From Bifidobacterium lemurum (GTDB lineage: Bacteria; Actinomycetota; Actinomycetes; Actinomycetales; Bifidobacteriaceae), in NCBI RefSeq assembly GCF_014898175.1, contig NZ_CP062948.1:992001-1056000 (forward strand): 64,000 nucleotides of DNA, given 5' to 3'. The notes under the pieces are model-generated. The model saw nothing but the letters and a program-made list of their open reading frames with translations, ran no database searches and was not told the DNA's origin. Shown here piece after piece: positions 55,180 to 61,406 of this stretch (within the stretch, counting starts at the first letter, position 1; every line of letters starts with the position of its first letter). The position numbers and the translations under genes are program-made.

Positions 55180-57822
55180 CAGTTCCATCGTCGCCAGCAT
55201 GGCGTCGCCGCCGTTGCGGATTTCCTGATCGGCGTTCTGGTAACCGTAGCCGCCGAAGTAGTCGGTGAGCACGAAGCCGCGGAAGCCCCATTCGTCGCGC
55301 AGCACGGTGTTCAGCAGGTTGGGGGACGCGCCGGCGTAGGTGGTGCCGATGTAGTTGTAGGCGCTCATCACGGCCTGCGCGCCACCGTCCTTCACCGCCA
55401 TTTCGAAGGGCTTCAAGTAGATTTCACGGATCGCCTGCTCGTTGGACCAGGTGCACAGCATCTGCGTGCGGTTGGCCTCCTGATCGTTGAGCGCGAAGTG
55501 CTTGATGAAGGAGTACACGCCCTTCGAGCGGGCACCCGCCACCTCATTCGCGGCCATCACGCCGGAGAGCAGGCTGTCTTCGGAGAAGTACTCGAAGTTG
55601 CGGCCCGAGAACGGGGAACGGTGGATGTTCATGGCCGGGGCGTACCAACCGGTCACATGCATCTCACGCGCCATATCGCCGATCGCCTCGCCGAATTCCG
55701 TCGCCAGATCCTCGTTCCAGGTGCAGGCGAACGCCACCGAGGAGGGGAACGCGATGGAGCTGACTCCGGTGAAGTTGTTCACGAAGCTGGCGGGGCCGTC
55801 CAAGTCGGTGAGTTCGACCTTGCCGATGCTGTCGATCGCACGGGTGCCGTAGCCGCCCATGGCGATGAGGTTGTCCATCTCGTCGACGGTGAGCTGGTCG
55901 AGCAGGTCTTCCCACAGCGGATCGTCGTAGTCCTTGTCTCGCAGCTCGTACAGCTGGACTCCGTTGTCGGCGCCGGTGGTCGGCATCTCATCCGAGTCGT
56001 CGTTGTAGTCGGCGGGATCGTAGTTCGCGTTGTTGGTGAAGGTCGCCTTCGCCTCCTCGCTCATCGACAGGCTCGCCGGAGCGGCGACGGCCTCGGCGTA
56101 ATTCGCGAAGCCGTCGGCGCGGGACAGGTAGGTCACGTCGCCGGCCGCGTAGTCGAACTGGTTGGTGGCCACGACCTCGTCGCCGTCGTGGGTGTTGCTT
56201 TCGCTGTCGTAGGTGATGGTCTCGTCGACCGTCACGGTCTGCTCGTCGATCACCGTATGGGAATCCGAATTGATGGACACCACATAGTCGCCCGCCTCCA
56301 GCACATACGCTTCGGCGTTTTCGGAATCGTAGGACGCCATGTCGTCGTCCTCGAACTCGATCGAAACGGTCTGGCTCTCGCCCGGCTCCAACAGGTCGGT
56401 CTTGTCGAATTCGACGAGGTTGGCGGTGGCCTTTTCGATGCCGCCGTTGGTGTACGGCGGGTTGTAGTAGACCTCGACGACTTCCTTGCCGGCGGTGTCG
56501 CCAGTGTTGGTCACGGTCACGTCGAAGGAGACGGTGCCGCCGGAGTACGTCACATCACCCATCTCCTGCTCGAAGGTGGTATAGCTCAGACCGTAGCCGA
56601 AGGGGAACTGCACCGTGGCGTCGTAGTCGATCAGACCTTCGTCGGCGGCCGTCTCATAGAACTTGTAACCCACATAGATGCCCTCGTTGTAGTTGACGAA
56701 GGTCGGCGTGGTGCGGCCCTCGTTACCCGCGAAAGTGAAGGTCGCGGCAAGGTCGTCCACATTGTCGTAGGCGAAGCGGCCGAAGTTGTTGAACGACGGC
56801 GAGGCGCTCACGTCACGCAGGAAGGTGTCGGCGGTTTTGCCGGAGGGGTTCACCTCGCCGGCGAGGATCTCGCCCAGCGAGTTGAAACCGGACTGCCCTG
56901 CCGGCGGGCACCACAGCACGGACTTGATCTGCGGATAGTCGTCGAGGAAGTCGAACTGCAGCGCGTTGGAACCGTTGTAGACCAGCGTGACGTTGTCGAA
57001 GTTCTCGGTGACCAGCGTGAGCAGGTCGCGCTCAGTGCGGCTGAGCTCAAGGATGCTCTCCCCCGCCTCGAAGTCCTCGTAATCCTCGGAATTGTTGGTG
57101 TAGACGATGCCTTCGGCCTTCATGTCGGTGGGCAGGTCGGCGTTCTCGCCGCCGAAGCGGGTCAGCACGATGATCGCCTCGTCGGAGAAATCCCGGGCAT
57201 CCTGGATCAGCTCATCGGAGTATTGGGCCGCGGGTACCTCGGGCAGCGTCCAATCCTGATAGAACATGTTGAGATCGGGACGCTCGGCGCGGTAGTCGGT
57301 ATACAGGTCGGTCAGTTCGGTGTTGGTTTCGAATCCGGCGTTATGCAAACCGTCCAGCAGCGACACCATCGGATGCTCGTTGGACATGGAGCCCGAACCG
57401 GAACCGCCCAGCACCGGCTGCGTGGAACCCCAGCCGAACACGTTGACCCGCGAAGCGGCCATCGGCAGATTGCCGTCGTTGTTCTGCAGCATCGTCACGG
57501 CCTCGTCGTACACCTGCTTGGCCTGCGTGTTGGTCCGTTCGATGGTGGCTTCCGAAAGCTCATACTTCGTCGCGGTCGCGTTGGTCAGCAGTGTGGCCAG
57601 CGGGCCGGTGAGCATCATGGACACCGAGGCCACCACGGCCACCAGCACCACAAGCCACGACTCGGAATGCACCAGTTTGCGAACGCCGACGTTCTTCACG
57701 GTCTTTTTGTTCACCGCGACCGTCACCACTATCGCCAGCACCAGGAACACGCCGATGGCCACCAGATAGGGGATCAGCGAGTCCAGCACGGCGTACACGT
57801 CCGACATATTGATATCTAACAT
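54928..57822 (-). CDS. Membrane-tethered GH3 glycosidase with reversed domain order (4)
   Basis: This encodes 964 residues from the ATG at 57822 after AAGGAAGAG. Two N-terminal helices (about 12-38 and 54-80) bracket a basic loop (NKKTVKNVGVRK). A C-terminal helix (MYVAWGVTAVLFLGLSALAI) precedes KKFLDRKK, so both termini anchor an outward-facing enzyme. The GH3_C-like domain comes first (GSTQPVLGGSGSGSMSN), then FnIII at FPFGYGLSYTTF (about 405). The barrel has DLDGPASFVNN (about 676), KHFALNDQEANR, and the presumed nucleophile Asp in FVLTDYFGGYGY (about 854). It closely matches the 61155 gene, with identical DNA blocks. The LytTR-kinase pair lies just upstream on the same strand. Confidence 0.92.
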   Translation of the reverse strand: MLDINMSDVYAVLDSLIPYLVAIGVFLVLAIVVTVAVNKKTVKNVGVRKLVHSESWLVVLVAVVASVSMMLTGPLATLLTNATATKYELSEATIERTNTQAKQVYDEAVTMLQNNDGNLPMAASRVNVFGWGSTQPVLGGSGSGSMSNEHPMVSLLDGLHNAGFETNTELTDLYTDYRAERPDLNMFYQDWTLPEVPAAQYSDELIQDARDFSDEAIIVLTRFGGENADLPTDMKAEGIVYTNNSEDYEDFEAGESILELSRTERDLLTLVTENFDNVTLVYNGSNALQFDFLDDYPQIKSVLWCPPAGQSGFNSLGEILAGEVNPSGKTADTFLRDVSASPSFNNFGRFAYDNVDDLAATFTFAGNEGRTTPTFVNYNEGIYVGYKFYETAADEGLIDYDATVQFPFGYGLSYTTFEQEMGDVTYSGGTVSFDVTVTNTGDTAGKEVVEVYYNPPYTNGGIEKATANLVEFDKTDLLEPGESQTVSIEFEDDDMASYDSENAEAYVLEAGDYVVSINSDSHTVIDEQTVTVDETITYDSESNTHDGDEVVATNQFDYAAGDVTYLSRADGFANYAEAVAAPASLSMSEEAKATFTNNANYDPADYNDDSDEMPTTGADNGVQLYELRDKDYDDPLWEDLLDQLTVDEMDNLIAMGGYGTRAIDSIGKVELTDLDGPASFVNNFTGVSSIAFPSSVAFACTWNEDLATEFGEAIGDMAREMHVTGWYAPAMNIHRSPFSGRNFEYFSEDSLLSGVMAANEVAGARSKGVYSFIKHFALNDQEANRTQMLCTWSNEQAIREIYLKPFEMAVKDGGAQAVMSAYNYIGTTYAGASPNLLNTVLRDEWGFRGFVLTDYFGGYGYQNADQEIRNGGDAMLATMELTNHVTDTSATSVQAMRTAAHNILYTTANGWQYADGEPETTTPIWRTAMYVAWGVTAVLFLGLSALAIKKFLDRKKAATIEVQA

Positions 57823-58059
57823 GATCCGTCTCTTCCTTGTACTCGGTCATCTTCACGACCACGTCGGCCGGGGCCTCAACCCCTACGCCTCACGTCGTCC
57901 CTCACACCGCTCTCGTTGCCGCAGCCGCAGCTTCACCGCTGGGCGACGGCATCTTGAACAGGTGATGCGTCCACTGTATGAAGACTGACCCCGACCACGC
58001 GGGGGAGATTGCGCGAAAGGTCGAATCGCACTCGCGAAGCGCACCGACCGAACGCCCGG
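57823..58059. promoter_or_regulatory. Region between the kinase gene and the 54928 GH3 gene
   Basis: These 237 bp hold no gene. They contain the GH3 ribosome binding site and presumably its promoter. I saw no clear terminator for the kinase gene, so read-through into the GH3 gene is possible. Confidence 0.4.
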
Positions 58060-59367
58060 CTACCGGTATGCCGGTGGGATGGGGATCACAATCGACACGG
58101 AGAACACCCCGTCCCGCGCCTCCATGGTCATCTCGCCATGGTATTTGCGCACCTGCATCGCAATCGAACGCGTGCCGAATCCGTGGTGGCGCGTGTCCGA
58201 TTTGGTGGTCACCGGCAGGCCGTCGCGGAACACCGGCGCATGTTCGGGCGCGAAATAGTTCTCCTCCTGAATCACCAGCAGGTTCGCGTTGGCCTCGACA
58301 TTAAGGTCGATCACGCGACGTCCGGCGTCATCCACCTGCTGCGCGCTCTCTATGGCGTTGTCCAGAAGATTGCCGAACAGCGAATACAGGTCCGAATCCT
58401 CCATAAACACCAAAGCATGGCCGTCGGCCAGACAGGTCAGGGTGATGCCTTTGCCCGAGCAGTAGAGGCTTTTCTCCGTCAACAACACGTCCAGGGAGTC
58501 GCTGCCGGTATGGAACACCGAATCGTAAACGCGGATGCTGTTCTCGATTTCGCGGATCGAAGCCTCGGAAGGACGCCCGCCCGTTTGGGCATACAGCTCG
58601 GAGAACGATTTGCGGATGTCATGGCATTTGATGTTGATCAGCTCGATGTTCTCCTTGGCCAACTCGTAATGCTCCGCCTTCAACCGGTCGGCCTCCTGCA
58701 TCACCACCAAATCACCATGCAGACGGTCATTGGCGGAACCCAACATCAGCACCGCCAACGCAAGCATCATACATAAGGCGTCATAGAACGAGCCCACGAA
58801 CTGGGTCTCTTCAAGCCGACGCTGCACGAACACCAGACTGAACACGTTCGCGAACACCATGATGCCGATGCCGGCGCACACCCATACCCATCGGCTGCGG
58901 ATCTTGTCTTCGGCGAACGCGAACCGTCGTCCCAACAGCAGATACGCCGCCCCATACACCACGGCGAACACCGCCAAGGTCGCAATCGTGCCGACAGGTG
59001 AGCCACCCATCTGATCCGGACGCGGCGGAATGACGATGCTCACCACATCGTAGGCGATATGCTGCACCGCATATCCGGCGACCGCCGTGATCAGGGATTC
59101 CAACCACGTCATATCCGTGCACCACCGCACCAAGGCGACCACCGTCAGAAAACACAGGCCGAAATACGCCGATTTGACCAGCACACCCACCGTAGTCGGC
59201 GCGGCGATATCCCATGGCAACACCAGCGGCGCATAGATGCACCCATACGCCAGCACGGCCGCCGGTGCCGCCAGCAGACGCCACGACCTACGCCATACGT
59301 GGCCTCGACAGAACAGCGCCGCTCCCACAACCAGCAGCAGCATGAACAGATTGAATGAGGCGATCAT
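58060..59367 (-). CDS. AgrC-like GHKL sensor histidine kinase
   Basis: This encodes 435 residues. The N-terminal half has about six hydrophobic helices (to about residue 210), an integral-membrane sensor without a large outer domain. The dimerisation helix has NIKCHDIRKSF, giving the presumed phospho-His. The GHKL ATPase domain has DLYSLFGNLLDNAIESAQQ (N box) and DTRHHGFGTRSIAMQVRKYHGEM (G box). It starts 4 bp after the stop of the LytTR regulator gene, so the two form a two-component pair. AgrC-type kinases often sense peptides, but the signal here is unknown. Confidence 0.92.
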   Translation of the reverse strand: MIASFNLFMLLLVVGAALFCRGHVWRRSWRLLAAPAAVLAYGCIYAPLVLPWDIAAPTTVGVLVKSAYFGLCFLTVVALVRWCTDMTWLESLITAVAGYAVQHIAYDVVSIVIPPRPDQMGGSPVGTIATLAVFAVVYGAAYLLLGRRFAFAEDKIRSRWVWVCAGIGIMVFANVFSLVFVQRRLEETQFVGSFYDALCMMLALAVLMLGSANDRLHGDLVVMQEADRLKAEHYELAKENIELINIKCHDIRKSFSELYAQTGGRPSEASIREIENSIRVYDSVFHTGSDSLDVLLTEKSLYCSGKGITLTCLADGHALVFMEDSDLYSLFGNLLDNAIESAQQVDDAGRRVIDLNVEANANLLVIQEENYFAPEHAPVFRDGLPVTTKSDTRHHGFGTRSIAMQVRKYHGEMTMEARDGVFSVSIVIPIPPAYR

Positions 59368-59371
59368 CGGC

Positions 59372-60073
59372 TCACCTTCTGTAATAGGCGGCGAGCGCCT
59401 GCATCAGCGACTTCTTTTTGGACCGGCTTACCGGCAGCGAGGTCTCTCCCACCACAATCGTGTTGTCCACCACGGCCTTGACCCATTCCAGATTCACCAG
59501 ACAATACCTGCTGCACAAAGCGAAATGGACGGGTTCCAGCAGCGTGGCGGCCTCGCGCAGACTCCCCCATACCTTCCACGCGCCGTCTGCGGTGTGGTAG
59601 ACGACCTCATGGCCGAGCACCTCCACGTATTGCACGTCGTGTGAGGAGAGGAAATGCGTCTGGGTGCCGATCGTCAGGGACAGGGTCACGCCTTGGCGCT
59701 TGGCGACCAACGCCTCCGCCTTGCGCATCTTCAACGCGAAATCGTAGTAGTCGAACGGCTTGACCAGATAGCCGATCGCGTCCACGTCATAACCCATGGC
59801 CGCGTACTGCGCCATCTTCGTCGTGAACGCCAACACCACCTGCGAATCCAACTCGCGCAGCCGGCGCGCCACACCCAGACCATCCGTGCCCGGCATCTCC
59901 ACGTCCAGAAACACCACGTCGAACGCGGCCCTGTACCCCTCGAGGAACGAATCGCCGTCCATGAACCGGGTGACGGCGTACCGCGACGAGTCGCCCTCGT
60001 AATACCGGCCGACCGCCTCCGCGGTGCGGGCCGCGTCCTCATCGTCGTCATCGACGATCGCAATGGAAATCAT
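59372..60073 (-). CDS. LytTR-family response regulator paired with the GHKL kinase
   Basis: This encodes 233 residues from the ATG at 60073 after GGAAGGAG. The receiver domain is complete: IAIVDDDDED, phospho-Asp in VVFLDVEMPGTDG, and Lys in GYLVKPFDYYDF. The LytTR domain has SSHDVQYVEVLGHEVVYHTADG and HFALCSRYCLVNLEWVKAV, ending in a basic stretch (SRSKKKSLMQAL). The order regulator-kinase-GH3 on one strand suggests it controls the GH3 gene at 54928, and perhaps the others. Confidence 0.92.
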   Translation of the reverse strand: MISIAIVDDDDEDAARTAEAVGRYYEGDSSRYAVTRFMDGDSFLEGYRAAFDVVFLDVEMPGTDGLGVARRLRELDSQVVLAFTTKMAQYAAMGYDVDAIGYLVKPFDYYDFALKMRKAEALVAKRQGVTLSLTIGTQTHFLSSHDVQYVEVLGHEVVYHTADGAWKVWGSLREAATLLEPVHFALCSRYCLVNLEWVKAVVDNTIVVGETSLPVSRSKKKSLMQALAAYYRR

Positions 60074-60175
60074 CACCACTCCTTCCACGGCCGACCACTC
60101 TCCGATACCAAGCCTAACGCCTCCGAGCTCAGGATGATGAATCCCATCATGTCGGACGAAGCGCAGCACCTCCCG

Positions 60176-60345
60176 TCATGTTGAGCGAAGCGGGGCGGAG
60201 TCGAAACATCTCGAGATCCCTTGACTACGCTCGGAATGACGAAGGATTGGAGATCCCCCGACTCCGGCTGCGCCTCCGCTCGGAATGACGAGAGGAACTG
60301 CGCTCGGAATGACGAGAGGATTATCTGGGATGACGGAAGGAGGAT
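60176..60345. repeat. Dispersed REP-like repeat tract
   Basis: Several degenerate copies of CTCGGAATGACGA-type words, with GGAGATCCCCCGACTCCGGC between them, recur here. The block GATTGGAGATCCCCCGACTC is shared with 54750-54770. It is noncoding. Confidence 0.7.
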
Positions 60346-60404
60346 TCCGAATGTCGCTCGCCGTTGTCGAGCGGCCACCCATGCCGCATAGGGACTTCCC
60401 CAGC

Positions 60405-60455
60405 TTTCTATCAACTTAATACTTGATACATTAACTTGATAGAAAGTATTAAGTT
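60405..60455. repeat. Nested AT-rich inverted repeat
   Basis: AACTTAATACTT (60413-60424) pairs perfectly with AAGTATTAAGTT (60444-60455). TTTCTATCAACTTAA (60405-60419) also pairs with TTAACTTGATAGAAA (60431-60445) at 14 of 15 positions. The overlapping pairings make two alternative hairpins. It lies just before the 34-bp-arm palindrome and is AT-rich compared with its surroundings. Confidence 0.8.
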
Positions 60456-60493
60456 CATTAGTATGTTGGCTCTCGAGTTGCCATATACAAAAG

Positions 60494-60567
60494 TTCCATC
60501 CTAAAACGTGTGGGTTTACACATTTTAGGATGATAAAATGTGTAAACCCACACGTTTTAGGATGGAA
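60494..60567. repeat. Palindrome with 34-bp perfect arms upstream of an ATPase remnant
   Basis: 60494-60527 is exactly complementary to 60534-60567 across a GGATGA spacer. Within each arm, CATCCTAAAA and TTTTAGGATG words make a smaller inverted repeat. This mirrors the design at 37871-37928: a palindromic unit followed by its inverted copy. The first ATG of the following open frame lies in the spacer. Confidence 0.9.
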
Positions 60568-60931
60568 GGGTGAGGCCGGTATCGACGCGTCGACCGTACT
60601 CTCCGGCGATTCGCTCTTCACCGAATTCAAGGGCACGCTCACCGAGCAATACGTCTGCCAACAACTTATCGCCCAAGGATTCCAGCCATACTACTGGGCA
60701 AATCCCGACGGTCGCGCCGAAGTCGATTTCGTCATCAGCAGCAACGGCATGATCCTGCCCATCGAGGTCAAGGCGGAGCGCAATCTGCGAGCGAAAAGCC
60801 TGCATGTCGCCGTGGCCAAATACGACATCCCCATGTCCGTCCGGACCAGCCTCGCCGACTACCACCGCGAGGATTGGCTGACCAACGTGCCGCTGTGGGC
60901 CATCGGCTGCGTGAATCGCATACGGCAGTAA
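60530..60931 (+). pseudogene. AAA_14/DUF4143 ATPase remnant, C-terminal part only
   Basis: The frame opens at an ATG inside the palindrome and encodes 133 residues. From about residue 16 it matches the C-terminal end of DUF4143 proteins: DASTVLSGDSLFTEFKGTLTEQYVCQQLIAQGFQPYYW, then GRAEVDFVISSNGMILPIEVKAERN, a well-kept D...E-x-K nuclease-like core. The ATPase domain is missing. It looks as though a deletion fused the upstream repeat directly to the C-terminal fragment. There is no ribosome binding site, so expression is doubtful. Confidence 0.8.
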
Positions 60932-61060
60932 GGGACGAGATTCCTCGACTTCGGCTACGCCTGCGCTCGGGATGACGAGAGGGATTCGCTCGGGATGACG
61001 GATGGATTACCCGGGATAACGAGAGGGTCGCTCGGGATGACGAGAGGGATTCGCCTGGAG
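60932..61060. repeat. Dispersed REP-like repeat tract
   Basis: Copies of GCTCGGGATGACGAGAGGGATTCGC-like words follow one another, closely matching the end of the tract at 54706-54833. It joins directly to the 346-bp direct repeat. Confidence 0.7.
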
Positions 61061-61406
61061 TGGCAACGAAAACGGGCGGCACCCGGATTGCTCCGGATGC
61101 CGCCCGTATGGCTACTGGGTTGGATTCCCGACCGCTATGGGCGGGAATTCAGGCTCAGGCCTGGACCTCGATGGTGGCGGCCTTCTTGCGATCGAGGAAC
61201 TTCTTGATCGCCAAGGCGCTCAGGCCGAGGAACAGAACCGCGGTCACACCCCAAGCCACATACATGGCCGTACGCCAGATCGGAGTCGTGGTCTCCGGCT
61301 CGCCATCCGCGTACTGCCAGCCGTTGGCGGTGGTGTACAGGATGTTGTGGGCCGCGGTGCGCATCGCCTGGACCGAAGTGGCCGAGGTGTCGGTCACATG
61401 GTTGGT
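61061..61406. repeat. 346-bp direct repeat (copy 2) spanning a GH3 gene end and terminator
   Basis: By eye it is identical to 54834-55179, including the terminator and the 3' end of the GH3 gene. Other identical blocks between the two genes lie at about 56102-56388 and 62327-62614. Confidence 0.85.
61073..61106 (-). terminator. Rho-independent terminator of the 61155 GH3 gene
   Basis: This is the same hairpin as at 54846-54879: CGGGCGGCA with TGCCGCCCG, followed on the minus strand by TTTTC. Confidence 0.85.
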
